Positions 35,707 through 44,084 of a DNA stretch of 64,000 bases are shown in pieces. The stretch's first letter is position 1, and every line of letters starts with the position of its first letter. The stretch covers positions 62,001 through 126,000 of the forward strand of contig NZ_JASIRT010000002.1 in NCBI RefSeq assembly GCF_030063475.1, in the 5' to 3' direction. The notes beneath the pieces are model-generated. The model searched no databases. It was not told where the DNA came from and saw only the letters and a program-made list of their open reading frames with translations. The DNA comes from Roseomonas sp. E05 (GTDB taxonomy: Bacteria > Pseudomonadota > Alphaproteobacteria > Acetobacterales > Acetobacteraceae). The position numbers were made by a program, and so were the translations under genes.

Positions 35707-36443
35707 GGGGCAACTCCCTGGCAGGCGGCGCCGAAGGCGCGGAACAGGGCGGTGCTGGCGGCGTCCTCACCGAAGCGCCATTCCGGGTGCCACTGCACCG
35801 CCAGCTGGAAGCCGCGCGCGCCGGCGGGGCGGACGGCCTCCACCGTTCCGTCCGGCGCGACGGCCTCCACCGCCAGCCCCCCGGCGACGCGATCAATGCC
35901 TTGCATGTGCACCGAATTCACCCGGATCTCCTTCTTGCCGGTCACCGCCTGCAAAAGGCCCTCGGCGGTGATGTCGTGGCGGGGACGGTAGCGTTCCGTC
36001 AGCGTCTCGCCATGGCCGCGATGGTCCTCGCGGCCGGGCAGCAGGTGGAGGCGGCTGTGCAGCGTGCCGCCGAGCGCCACGTTCATCTCCTGCAGTCCGC
36101 GGCAGATGGCGAAGACGGGCATCCCACGTTCCAGCGCGGCGCGGATCAGCGGCAGGGTGGTGGCGTCCCGCGCCGGGTCCTCCAGCTCGCCCTCGGGGGC
36201 GGCCGGGCCACCATAGAGGGCGGGCTGCAGGTTGGAGGGGGAGCCGGGGATCAGCAGGCCATCCAGCCGGTCGAGATAGCCCTCGACGTCCAGTGCACCG
36301 CCCAGTGGCGGGATCAGCACCGGGCGGACACCGGCACCCTCGGCCAGCGCGGCCATGTAGCGGGAGGGGGTGGCATGCTGGGAATGGCCAGCCAGTTCGC
36401 GGCAGCAGGCGGGGACGCCCACCCAGGGCCGGCGTGGCGTCAT
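35703..36443 (-). CDS. Gamma-glutamyl-GABA hydrolase-like class I amidotransferase (C26)
   Basis: 246 residues. Glutamine-amidotransferase-like hydrolase of the PuuD group, which releases GABA from gamma-glutamyl-GABA. The nucleophile elbow is VFAICRGLQEMNVALGG with Cys; the catalytic His/Glu pair is in FQLAVQWHPEWRFGED. N-terminal PWVGVPACCRE is family-like. ATG 36443 is used; the open frame continues upstream to 36761 into the opposite gene without homology. Translationally coupled to ggt, so the pair probably hydrolyses gamma-glutamyl metabolites. Confidence 0.85.
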   Translation of the reverse strand: MTPRRPWVGVPACCRELAGHSQHATPSRYMAALAEGAGVRPVLIPPLGGALDVEGYLDRLDGLLIPGSPSNLQPALYGGPAAPEGELEDPARDATTLPLIRAALERGMPVFAICRGLQEMNVALGGTLHSRLHLLPGREDHRGHGETLTERYRPRHDITAEGLLQAVTGKKEIRVNSVHMQGIDRVAGGLAVEAVAPDGTVEAVRPAGARGFQLAVQWHPEWRFGEDAASTALFRAFGAACQGVAP

Positions 36444-36600
36444 CAGGCGAGACAAGGCGGCGTGCTCCGAAAGCGGCAAGAGGTGGTCAGGCTCGCGCCA
36501 TGCGGGAAGCTTGTCCAGAGGGGCGGCCGGGGTCTGGGCGCGGGGCCGGATGGTCCCATATGGCCGGGACAGGACCCACCCCGCAGCAGGAGAGCCGCCC

Positions 36601-37128
36601 ATGCAGAACGACAATACCCGAAGCCCACCGGAGATGGACGAGGAGTTGATCGCCTTCGCCGGCCGGGTTTTCCAGTGCGCGCGCGGCGGCGATGCAGCGA
36701 TGCTGGAAGACCTTCTGCGCCAGGGCCTCCCGCCCAACCTGCGCAACGACAAGGGCGACACGCTGGTGATGCTGGCCGCCTATCACGGCCATGGCGAGGC
36801 GGTGCGGGTGCTGCTGGAGCACGGTGCCGACCCCGACAGCCTGAACGACCGCGGGCAGACGCCGCTCGCCGCCGCCGCCTTCAAGGGCGCGGGCGAGGTG
36901 GTGGCGCTGCTGCTGAAGCATGGCGCGGCGGTCGATGGCTGCGGCCCCGATGGCCGCACGCCGCTGATGCTGGCGGCGATGTTCAACCGCGTCGAGATCC
37001 TTCAGCAGCTCCTGGCGGCGGGCGCCGACCCGGCGGCGCGGGACGCGGCGGGGCACACCGCCCGCGCGGCGGCCGAAACGATGGGCGCAGCCGACACGCC
37101 CGCCCTGCTGCCCGCCGATCCGGCCTGA
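36601..37128 (+). CDS. Ankyrin repeat protein
   Basis: 175-residue protein with four ankyrin repeats: GDAAMLEDLLRQGLPPNLRNDKGDTLVMLAAYHGHGEAVRVLLEHGADPDSLNDRGQTPLAAAAFKGAGEVVALLLKHGAAVDGCGPDGRTPLMLAAMFNRVEILQQLLAAGADPAARD. Ankyrin solenoids bind other proteins. AGGAGAG lies about 8 nt before ATG 36601. There is no signal peptide; it is probably cytosolic. In some bacteria such proteins accompany catalases; none is present here. Partner unknown. Confidence 0.85.
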   Translation: MQNDNTRSPPEMDEELIAFAGRVFQCARGGDAAMLEDLLRQGLPPNLRNDKGDTLVMLAAYHGHGEAVRVLLEHGADPDSLNDRGQTPLAAAAFKGAGEVVALLLKHGAAVDGCGPDGRTPLMLAAMFNRVEILQQLLAAGADPAARDAAGHTARAAAETMGAADTPALLPADPA

Positions 37129-37136
37129 GAGCCAGC

Positions 37137-37165
37137 GCGCTCCCCTGGCGCGGTGCCGGGAGCGC
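37137..37165. terminator. Bidirectional hairpin between convergent genes
   Basis: GCGCTCCC at 37137-37144 pairs with GGGAGCGC at 37158-37165 between the convergent ankyrin and racemase genes. A further GGC/GCC pair sits inside the loop. Confidence 0.5.
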
Positions 37166-37173
37166 CGCCCCTT

Positions 37174-37914
37174 TCAGGCCGGGTCGCGCCCGGCCCAGCG
37201 AAGCGCGGCGAGGGCCAGCGCGTCGATCGTGTCGATCAGCGGCAGGCCGATCTCCGCATGGGGGCCGGCCTGGATGCCGAGCGGGATCTCGGTGCAGCCC
37301 AGCACCACCGCCGCCGCGCCGCGCGCCTTCAGGTTGTGCGCCGCCTCGGCCAGCGGCGGATAGGCCTCGGCCACCCGGTTCGCCTTCACCAGCGCGATGC
37401 CGGGGGAGACGAGGGAAGCCATCTCGGCCTCGTCCGGCACGATGCATTCGTAGCCGCGCCCCTCCAGCCTCTCCTGGTAGAGCCGCATGGCAAGGGTTCC
37501 GGCGGTGCCCATCACGCCGATGCGGCCGCCGCGGATGCCCTGGCGCGCCAGTTCCTCGCCCGCCGCGTCCACGATGTGCAGCACCGGCAGCTTCGTCGCC
37601 GCCGCCATACCGTCATACCAGCCATGGGCGGTGTTGCAGGGGATGGCGATGGCGCCGCAGCCCGCCGCCTCCAGCCCGCGGATGCCGCGCAGCAGCCAGG
37701 GCAGGGGGTCCTCGCCGCCGGCGAGGCGCGCCGCCGTGCGGTCGGGCACGCGGGGGTCGGACCACAGCACGGCGGGCAGGTGGTCCTGGTCGCGCGTGGC
37801 GGGGGTGAGCAGCGTCAGGCGCAGCATGAACTGGGCGCTGGCCAGCGGACCCATGCCGCCGAGCACGCCGAGCATCGGGGCCTCGTCGCCCGGAAGGGGA
37901 GCGGCGCGGCTCAC
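37174..37914 (-). CDS. Aspartate/glutamate racemase family protein
   Basis: 246 residues. PLP-independent racemase fold. The N-terminal LGVLGGMGPLASAQFMLRL is the family signature; the two catalytic Cys are in IAIPCNTAHGWYDG and VVLGCTEIPLGI. GTG 37914 overlaps the TauE/SafE gene stop (GTGA) and is used; ATG 37875 (MLGVLGG) is an alternative. It may racemise Asp/Glu or isomerise a related acid; the neighbouring gamma-glutamyl genes make Glu metabolism plausible (inference). Confidence 0.87.
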   Translation of the reverse strand: MSRAAPLPGDEAPMLGVLGGMGPLASAQFMLRLTLLTPATRDQDHLPAVLWSDPRVPDRTAARLAGGEDPLPWLLRGIRGLEAAGCGAIAIPCNTAHGWYDGMAAATKLPVLHIVDAAGEELARQGIRGGRIGVMGTAGTLAMRLYQERLEGRGYECIVPDEAEMASLVSPGIALVKANRVAEAYPPLAEAAHNLKARGAAAVVLGCTEIPLGIQAGPHAEIGLPLIDTIDALALAALRWAGRDPA

Positions 37915-38732
37915 AGGCCCAGCCCGTCCCAGACCAGCTTCACGCCGGTGATCGCCAGAAGGGTGTAGATCAAGCGGTAGAAGACCTTGTCGCTGATGCG
38001 GCGCTGGAGCCAGACCCCGAGCCGCACGCCAATCGGTGCCAGCGGCAGCAGCACCAGGCTGGTGAGCAGATTGGCGAGCCGGAACTCGCCGAGCGCCGCA
38101 TAGGGAATGAGCTTGATGTAGTTCACCGTGCCGAAAAACACCACGGTGGTGGCGGCGAGCTGGGCCCGCTCCATCCGCAGCGGGTAGAGATAGACCGCCA
38201 GCGGCGGTCCGCCGGCATGGGCGATGGTGCTGGTGAAGCCCGAGACGGCGGACCAGAAGCCGCCGCGCCAGCGACTCGGCCGCGCCGGCTCCACCGCCGC
38301 CCCGCGTCGCGCCAGCCAGAGCGAGCGGGCCAGGAAGGCGAGGGTGATGACGCCCACCATCATCTTCGTCATGCGGTCGGTCATGGCGCCGAAGGCGAGG
38401 GCGCCGAACACGATGCCGAGGATGCCGCCGGGAATGATGATGCCCATCTCGTGCCGGTTCCAGCGGCCCCACCAGGCGCGCAGCCCGGCGAGGTCCATCA
38501 GGCAGAGCACGGGCAGGGTGATGGCGGCCGCCTGGGGGGCGGGCACCAGCAGCGCCATGGCGGGCACGGCCAGATTGCCGCCCCCCGAGGCGAAGCCACC
38601 CTTGCTGATCCCGGTGATCAGCAAGGCCGGGATGGCGAGGGCGTAGAAGCGGGGATCGGTGATCAGGAGGTCGCCGGGAGGCAGGGGCACGGGCTGACGG
38701 GACCAGGAGGTGCGTGTAAGCACAGGCTGCAT
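37911..38732 (-). CDS. TauE/SafE family permease
   Basis: 273-residue integral membrane protein with about eight helices. The first TauE half contains GISKGGFASGGGNLAVPAMALLVPAPQAAAITLPVLCLMDLAG and the second GGFWSAVSGFTSTIAHAGGPPLAVYLYPL. The family exports sulfite, sulfoacetate or other organic anions. It is coupled to the racemase gene downstream (GTGA) and divergent from a second TauE/SafE gene with only 32 bp between, so both probably share a promoter region. Confidence 0.88.
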   Translation of the reverse strand: MQPVLTRTSWSRQPVPLPPGDLLITDPRFYALAIPALLITGISKGGFASGGGNLAVPAMALLVPAPQAAAITLPVLCLMDLAGLRAWWGRWNRHEMGIIIPGGILGIVFGALAFGAMTDRMTKMMVGVITLAFLARSLWLARRGAAVEPARPSRWRGGFWSAVSGFTSTIAHAGGPPLAVYLYPLRMERAQLAATTVVFFGTVNYIKLIPYAALGEFRLANLLTSLVLLPLAPIGVRLGVWLQRRISDKVFYRLIYTLLAITGVKLVWDGLGL

Positions 38733-38764
38733 CCCTCCTTCACCGCCGCCAAGGTCTTCTCCGC

Positions 38765-39595
38765 ATGAACCATATGTCCGACCCGCTCTGGCTTGCGGGT
38801 CTCGCCGTCGCGATGGCGCTGACCGGCCTGTTCTCCGGCACCCTGGCCGGGCTGCTCGGCGTGGGCGGCGGCATCGTCATCGTGCCGGTGCTCTACAACG
38901 TGTTCCCGCTGCTCGGCATCCCCGAGGCGGTGCAGATGAAGCTGGCGGTGGGCACCAGCCTCGCCACGATCATCCCCACCTCGATCGTCTCGGCGCGCAA
39001 GCACCACGCCCGCGGCGCCATCGACACCGGCCTGCTGCGCGCCATCTGGCCCTCCATGGTGATCGGCGTGGCGATCGGCACGGTGCTGGCGATCTGGCTG
39101 CACGGGCAGGCGCTCTCGGCGGTCTTCGCCACCATTGCCCTGCTGGTGGCGCTGAACATGGGCTTCACCGGTGTGGACTTCAAACTGCGTGACATCACCC
39201 CGCGCGGGCCGGGGCTCTGGGGCATCGGCACCTTCATCGGCGGCATCTCGGCCATGATGGGCATTGGCGGCGGCACGGTGGGGGTGCCCATCCTGTCCAT
39301 GTTCGGCACGCCGATCCGCTCGGCGGTCGCCACCTCCTCGGTGTTCGGACTGATCATCTCCATCCCGGCGACGCTCGGCCTGATCTGGGGCGGCTTCGGC
39401 AACCCGCTGCTGCCGCCCTTCTCGGTGGGCTTCATCAACCTGATCGGCTTCGCGCTGATCGTGCCCAGCTCGATCCTGGCGACGCCCTGGGGCGTGCACC
39501 TGGCGCACACCATCCCGCCGCTGGCGCTGAAGCGCGCCTTCGCCGTGTTCCTCGCGATCACCGCGATCCGGATGTTCTACAGCCTGATCTTCTGA
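38765..39595 (+). CDS. TauE/SafE family permease
   Basis: 276 residues with about eight transmembrane helices. First half ALTGLFSGTLAGLLGVGGGIVIVPVLYNVFPLLGIPEAVQMKLAVGTSLATIIPTS; second half GGISAMMGIGGGTVGVPILSMFGTPIRSAVATSSVFG, both matching the duplicated TauE fold. It is clearly different from the divergent paralogue at 37911-38732, so this is not a recent duplication. The stop codon TGA runs straight into copy 2 of the 129-bp repeat. Substrate unknown. Confidence 0.88.
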   Translation: MNHMSDPLWLAGLAVAMALTGLFSGTLAGLLGVGGGIVIVPVLYNVFPLLGIPEAVQMKLAVGTSLATIIPTSIVSARKHHARGAIDTGLLRAIWPSMVIGVAIGTVLAIWLHGQALSAVFATIALLVALNMGFTGVDFKLRDITPRGPGLWGIGTFIGGISAMMGIGGGTVGVPILSMFGTPIRSAVATSSVFGLIISIPATLGLIWGGFGNPLLPPFSVGFINLIGFALIVPSSILATPWGVHLAHTIPPLALKRAFAVFLAITAIRMFYSLIF

Positions 39596-39724
39596 AAAAA
39601 CCTGGGGGAAGGAATTCCCCCAGGCCCTCATCTTTTCTCTTCGAGTTCCCCGCGCTTGGGGGAAGCAGAGCGCCAAACTGACAGAAAGAAGAAGGGGGTT
39701 CGGGGGAATTCATTCCCCCGACCT
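39596..39724 (+). repeat. 129-bp REPIN-like dispersed repeat, copy 2
   Basis: Starts right after the TauE/SafE stop. Left palindrome CCTGGGGGAA-GGAA-TTCCCCCAGG (39601-39624) is perfect over 10 bp, preceded by an A-run and followed by a T-rich stretch, so it may also act as a bidirectional terminator. Right palindrome GGGGGAAT-TC-ATTCCCCC is at 39702-39719. Compared with copy 1, the outer left stem changes from CCGGG/CCCGG to CCTGGGGG/CCCCCAGG on both arms, i.e. compensatory changes. The 35-bp right end is identical to copy 1. Confidence 0.72.
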
Positions 39725-39728
39725 TCAT

Positions 39729-41069
39729 TTATCCCCGGAGCCGCTCCATCCGGTCCCGCAGCCGGTACCAGCCGCCCACCAGCGGCAGGAACCAGGGATT
39801 ACCGTCATAGCCCGGCATGGTGGGAAAGTTCAGTCCGTCCAGCGCGAAGGGTTCGTTCGCCGCGCCGGCGATCTTCAGCGCCACGTTGTGGCCGAGCCAG
39901 CTCGCCATGGCCACCCCGGAGCCCTGGCAACCGGCAGCGTAATAGACGCCCTCCTGGTGGCCGATATGCGGCAGCTCGTCGAAGGTGAAGGCGACATTCC
40001 CGGTCCAGGCATGCGTCAGCCGCACCGTCTTGAGCTCGGGGAAGACCTTGCGCATCATGTTGTGCAGCACTGGCGCGGCCGCCTCGGGGGAGGTCGGGCC
40101 GAAGCTGGCGCGGCCGCCCCAGAGCACCCGCGTGCCGTCCGGCGAGGGGCGGAAGTAGCTCAGCACGCGCCGGCTGTCGCTGATCATCCGGCGGCCGGGG
40201 AAGAGTTCGTCGATGGTCTCCTCCGGCAGCTCCTCGGTCGCGATGATGTAGGAGCCCACCGGCACGAGCCGCCGCGCCAGCCAGGGCATCGGGCCCTGGC
40301 CATTCTCGCCCCGGGTGTAACCATTGGTGGTGACGAGCACGGCGTCGGCGGCGATCTCGCCCTTGTCCGTATCGAGACGGAAGCCGGCCCCCTCGGGGCG
40401 GATGCCGTTGACGCGAACCCGGTCCACCAGCGCGGCGCCGGCGCGCTCGGCCGCGTCGGCCAGGCCGCGCGCGAACTTGCCGGGATGCAGGCTGCCGGTG
40501 GCGGCGACGGTCATGCCGCCATGATAGTAGTCGCTGCCCAGCACCTCGCGCTGCTCGGCGCGCGGCACCATGCGCACCGGCATGCCGGTCAGCTCGGCCA
40601 GCCTGGGCGCGCGCAGGGCCAGCTGCGTGTAGTGGCGGGGCGTCCAGGCGGGCGTGAAGCGGCCGCAGCGGATGTATTCGCAGTAGATCTCCTCGCGCTG
40701 GAGCAGGTCCTCCAGGAAGCGGAAGCTGGCGGCCGCCGCCTTGGCGATGGCCTCGGCCTGCTCGGCGCCGAACCGCCGCTCCAGCTCGCCGCCGGCCACC
40801 TTCAGCCCGCCCGAGACCATGCCGCCATTGCGCGAGGAGGCCCCCCAGCCGATCCGCTCCGCTTCCAGCACGACGGGACGGTGCCCCATCTGCGCCAGGG
40901 TCAGCGCCGCCGAAAGCCCGGCATAGCCGCCGCCCACGATGGCGACGGCCGCATGCTCCGGCAGCGGCGTCTCGCGCGGTTCGGGGTCCGCCTCCTCCCA
41001 CCAGTAGGGTGCGGAGCTGAAGCCTGGGGCGAAGAGGCGCTCGTAAGGGTTCATCCGGTCCTCGGCCAT
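39729..41069 (-). CDS. FAD-dependent oxidoreductase (DAO family, PuuB-like)
   Basis: 446-residue flavoprotein. The FAD motif is AVAIVGGGYAGLSAALTLAQMGHRPVVLEAERIGWGASSRNGG. The rest includes YYHGGMTVAATGSLHPGKFARGLADAAERAGA and the C-terminal AGCQGSGVAMASWLGHNVA substrate-site region. It resembles gamma-glutamylputrescine oxidase and related amine or amino-acid oxidases. ATG 41069 is used; ATG 41054 is a near alternative (MNPYERLFAPGF). It starts 205 bp from a divergent dehydrogenase gene; that gap contains the palindrome CGCCGCCCC-G-GGGGCGGCG at 41211-41229. Confidence 0.86.
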   Translation of the reverse strand: MAEDRMNPYERLFAPGFSSAPYWWEEADPEPRETPLPEHAAVAIVGGGYAGLSAALTLAQMGHRPVVLEAERIGWGASSRNGGMVSGGLKVAGGELERRFGAEQAEAIAKAAAASFRFLEDLLQREEIYCEYIRCGRFTPAWTPRHYTQLALRAPRLAELTGMPVRMVPRAEQREVLGSDYYHGGMTVAATGSLHPGKFARGLADAAERAGAALVDRVRVNGIRPEGAGFRLDTDKGEIAADAVLVTTNGYTRGENGQGPMPWLARRLVPVGSYIIATEELPEETIDELFPGRRMISDSRRVLSYFRPSPDGTRVLWGGRASFGPTSPEAAAPVLHNMMRKVFPELKTVRLTHAWTGNVAFTFDELPHIGHQEGVYYAAGCQGSGVAMASWLGHNVALKIAGAANEPFALDGLNFPTMPGYDGNPWFLPLVGGWYRLRDRMERLRG

Positions 41070-41274
41070 GACGCGCAGGAGGGGCAGTTTCTCCCATGAC
41101 GGTGCCGTGGCAAGAGCCTGCCTGCCTCTTGCGCAGCGTGAACAAACCGGTAGCTCCGGAGCCCTTACCGGGAGGTTATCGCCCGGTGCCGGGGCCGCGT
41201 GACCCCTGGACGCCGCCCCGGGGGCGGCGCAGGCTTCGCACCGGCATCAGGAATGGCAGGGGATCGGCGGCAAG

Positions 41275-42216
41275 GTGGCGACACTTCTGGTGAAGTCGGG
41301 CGGCGAAAAGGCGGTGGCGGAGTGGCGCAGCGCTTTCCAGGCGGTGGATCAGCGCTTCCGCGTGCACTGGTGGGAGGACCCCGCCGTGCCGCCCGAGGCG
41401 GTGGACTATGTGCTGGTCTGGGACCCGCAGCCGGGCTGGCTGCGCAGCCTGCCGAAGCTGAAGGTGGTGTTCTCCTCCGGCGCCGGGGTGGACCACATCA
41501 CCCGTGACCCGGACTGGCCGCGCCAGCTTCCGCTGGTCCGCATGGGCGGGACCGAGACGGAGCAGCGCATGAGCGAGTACATCGCCTGGGCCTGCCTTTC
41601 GCTGCTGCGGGAGGCGCGGGCCTTCGCGCGCGCCCAGGCGGCCGGGCAGTGGCTGGGGCGGGATGCCTGCCCCTCTGCCGCCGGGCGCCGTGTTGGCATC
41701 CTGGGGCTGGGCAATCTGGGCCGCCGGGCGGCGGCGGCGCTGCAGGCCATCGGCTTCCCGGTGCAGGGCTGGTCGCGCTCGCGCAAGGACATCCCCGGCG
41801 TGCGCAGCTTCGCCGGGCCGGAGGAACTGCCGGATTTCCTTGCCGGCACCGATATCCTGGTCTGCCTCCTGCCTTCGACGCCGGAGACGGCCGGGCTGAT
41901 CGACGCCCGCCTGCTGGCGCGGCTGCCGCCCGGGGCACAGGTGGTGAATGCCGGGCGCGGCTCGCACCTCGTCGTGCCGGACCTGCTCGCTGCGCTGGAG
42001 TCCGGCCAGCTTGACGGCGCCGTGCTCGACGTGTTCGAGCAGGAGCCGCTTCCGCCGGAGAGCCCGCTCTGGGCGCATCCGAAGGTGACCGTCACGCCGC
42101 ATGTCGCCTCGCTGCCTGGCCGGCCGGAGCGCGCGCGCTACGTCGCGGCCGCCATTGCCGATTTCGAGGCGGGCCGGCCGCTGCCCAACCTCTACGACCC
42201 CGAGCGAGGATATTGA
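41275..42216 (+). CDS. Glyoxylate/hydroxypyruvate reductase-like D-2-hydroxyacid dehydrogenase
   Basis: 313-residue NAD(P)H-dependent reductase of the GhrA type. The nucleotide fold has GILGLGNLGRRAAAALQA; the catalytic Arg is in VVNAGRGSHLVV, Glu in DVFEQEPLPPESPLW and His in VTPHVASLPGRPERA. The N-terminal substrate domain is shorter than in classic 2-hydroxyacid dehydrogenases, as in GhrA. The GTG start has weak ribosome-binding support. The stop overlaps the aldolase start, so the reductase and aldolase are coupled and probably act on the same carbon-chain compounds. Confidence 0.87.
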   Translation: MATLLVKSGGEKAVAEWRSAFQAVDQRFRVHWWEDPAVPPEAVDYVLVWDPQPGWLRSLPKLKVVFSSGAGVDHITRDPDWPRQLPLVRMGGTETEQRMSEYIAWACLSLLREARAFARAQAAGQWLGRDACPSAAGRRVGILGLGNLGRRAAAALQAIGFPVQGWSRSRKDIPGVRSFAGPEELPDFLAGTDILVCLLPSTPETAGLIDARLLARLPPGAQVVNAGRGSHLVVPDLLAALESGQLDGAVLDVFEQEPLPPESPLWAHPKVTVTPHVASLPGRPERARYVAAAIADFEAGRPLPNLYDPERGY

Positions 42217-42998
42217 TGCCGCTTCCTCCGCCCCCTGTCCGCCCCGATCCGGCCCACCAGCCCAGCGAGCGTGAGCTGCGCGAGGACCTCGCCTGCGCCT
42301 ACCGGCTGCTGGCGCATTTCGGCATGACGGACCTCGTCTATACCCATCTCTCCGTGCGCGTCCCGGGGGAGGGGCACCGCTTCCTGGTCAATCCCTACGG
42401 CCTGCTGTTCGAGGAGATCACCGCCTCCTCGCTCGTGGTGGTGGATGCCGAGGGCGAGCCGGTCCAGCAGACGCGCTGGCCGGTGAACCCGGCAGGCTTT
42501 GTCATCCATTCGGCGGTGCATCGCGCCGTGCCGCGCGCGCAGTGCGTGATGCACACCCACACGCTGGCCGGCATGACGGTGGCGGCCCAGCGGAACGAAT
42601 ATCCGGGCGGGCTGCTGCCGCTCAACCAGATGAACATGGAGCTGCATGGCCGTGTCGCCATCCATGAGTACGAGGGCGTGGCGGCGGAGGACAATCTGGG
42701 CGAGCGCGAGCGCATCGTGCGGGACCTGGGCGACAGGACCTGCCTGATCCTGCGCAACCACGGCCTGCTGACCATCGGCCGCACCGTCGCCGAGGCTTTC
42801 TACTGGATGTACTATCTGGAGCAGTCCTGCCGCATCCAGGTGGCGGCGCAGGCCAGCGGCGTGCCGCTCGCCATGCCGGCGCCCGAGGTGGTGGAGCGGG
42901 TGCGAGGCCAATCCGGCGACTCTCCGGTGAAGGGCTGGCTGCCCTGGCAGGCGCTGAAGCGGAAGATGGACCGCGAGCAGCCGGACTACCGGGAGTAA
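42216..42998 (+). CDS. Class II aldolase/adducin family protein
   Basis: 260-residue zinc-dependent aldolase-fold enzyme. Zinc ligands are in VMHTHTLAGMTVAAQ (His-x-His) and the ILRNHGLLTIG region (third His). LACAYRLLAHFGMTDLVYTHLSVRVPGEGH and NPYGLLFEEITASSLV are family-typical. ATG 42216 overlaps the dehydrogenase stop by one base. A second, related protein is encoded at 45061-45837. It may retro-aldol-cleave or decarboxylate a hydroxy acid; the substrate is unknown. Confidence 0.88.
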   Translation: MPLPPPPVRPDPAHQPSERELREDLACAYRLLAHFGMTDLVYTHLSVRVPGEGHRFLVNPYGLLFEEITASSLVVVDAEGEPVQQTRWPVNPAGFVIHSAVHRAVPRAQCVMHTHTLAGMTVAAQRNEYPGGLLPLNQMNMELHGRVAIHEYEGVAAEDNLGERERIVRDLGDRTCLILRNHGLLTIGRTVAEAFYWMYYLEQSCRIQVAAQASGVPLAMPAPEVVERVRGQSGDSPVKGWLPWQALKRKMDREQPDYRE

Positions 42999-43004
42999 GG
43001 CGCC

Positions 43005-44084
43005 TTGAGCGGAGCAACCGGCCACGCCCTGGCCCTGCAGGGCATCGCCAAGCGCTATGGCGGCTTCACCGCCGTGGAGGATGTGGACCTCGCGGTGGAG
43101 CGCGGCGAATTCCTGACCCTGCTCGGCCCCTCCGGCTCGGGCAAGACGACGCTGCTGATGATCATCGCCGGCTTCGTCGTGCCCAGTGCCGGCAGCGTGC
43201 TGCTCGACGGGCGCGACATCACCGCGCTGCCGCCGGAGCGGCGCGAGTTCGGCATGGTGTTCCAGGGCTATGCGCTGTTCCCGCACATGACGGTGGCGGA
43301 GAACGTCGCCTTCCCGCTGCGGGTGCGCCGCATGGGGCGCGCGGAGCAGCAGGCGAAGGTGCGCGCGGCGCTCGACCTGGTGCAGCTCTCGGCCTTCGCG
43401 GAGCGGCGGCCGGCGCAGCTCTCGGGCGGCCAGCAGCAGCGCGTCGCGCTCGCCCGCGCGCTGGTCTTCGACCCGGCGCTGCTGCTGCTCGACGAGCCGC
43501 TCTCCGCGCTCGACAAGAAGCTGCGCGCCGAGCTGCAGGAGGAGCTGAAGGCGCTGCATCGGCGCATCGGCCGCACCTTCGTCAACGTCACGCATGACCA
43601 GGAGGAGGCGCTGAGCCTCTCCGACCGCATCGCCATCCTCAACCGGGGCCATGTGGTGCAGCAGGGCCGCCCCTCGGAGCTGTACGAAGGCCCGCGCACC
43701 CGCTTCGTCGCCGATTTCCTCGGCAAGTCCAACTTCCTCCAGGGTGTGGGGGAGGGTGGCGGTGTGGTGCGGAGCGGCGGCACCCGGCTGCGCGTCGCCA
43801 CGGCCCCGGCGGGTCCGGTGCTGCTCTCGCTGCGGCCGGAGAAGATCGCGCTGCTGGCGGAGGGATCGGAGGCCGAGAACAGCATCGCCGGCCGGATCGC
43901 CAACTGGTCCTATCTCGGCGCGGGCTTCAGCCTGACGGTGGCGACCGACGATCTGGGCGAGCTGCGCGTCACCGTGCCGAGCTGGGGCGCTGCGCTGGCG
44001 CCGGCGGAAGGGCTGCCCGTGCGGCTGGGCTGGAACGCCGCCGCCGCCGTGCCCGTGGAGGAGGACCGGCCGTCGGCGGCCTGA
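43005..44084 (+). CDS. ABC importer ATPase (PotA/spermidine-type) with TOBE domain
   Basis: 359-residue cytoplasmic ATPase. Walker A GPSGSGKTT, Q-loop GMVFQGYALFPHMTVAENV, signature LSGGQQQRVALARALVF, Walker B LLLLDEPLSALDKK and H-loop VNVTHDQEEAL are all intact. A C-terminal TOBE domain is present (VLLSLRPEKIALL). The start TTG 43005 follows the aldolase stop after 6 nt with a GGAG-type site. No permease or binding-protein gene of the matching 2-domain type lies beside it, so it is an orphan ATPase that must work with permeases encoded elsewhere. Confidence 0.88.
   Translation: MSGATGHALALQGIAKRYGGFTAVEDVDLAVERGEFLTLLGPSGSGKTTLLMIIAGFVVPSAGSVLLDGRDITALPPERREFGMVFQGYALFPHMTVAENVAFPLRVRRMGRAEQQAKVRAALDLVQLSAFAERRPAQLSGGQQQRVALARALVFDPALLLLDEPLSALDKKLRAELQEELKALHRRIGRTFVNVTHDQEEALSLSDRIAILNRGHVVQQGRPSELYEGPRTRFVADFLGKSNFLQGVGEGGGVVRSGGTRLRVATAPAGPVLLSLRPEKIALLAEGSEAENSIAGRIANWSYLGAGFSLTVATDDLGELRVTVPSWGAALAPAEGLPVRLGWNAAAAVPVEEDRPSAA

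Noticed and set aside
34138-35991. Long open frame (617 codons) opposite ggt
   Set aside because: Antisense to a gene with an intact catalytic site; it reads as low-complexity Arg/Gly/His/Gln-rich sequence.
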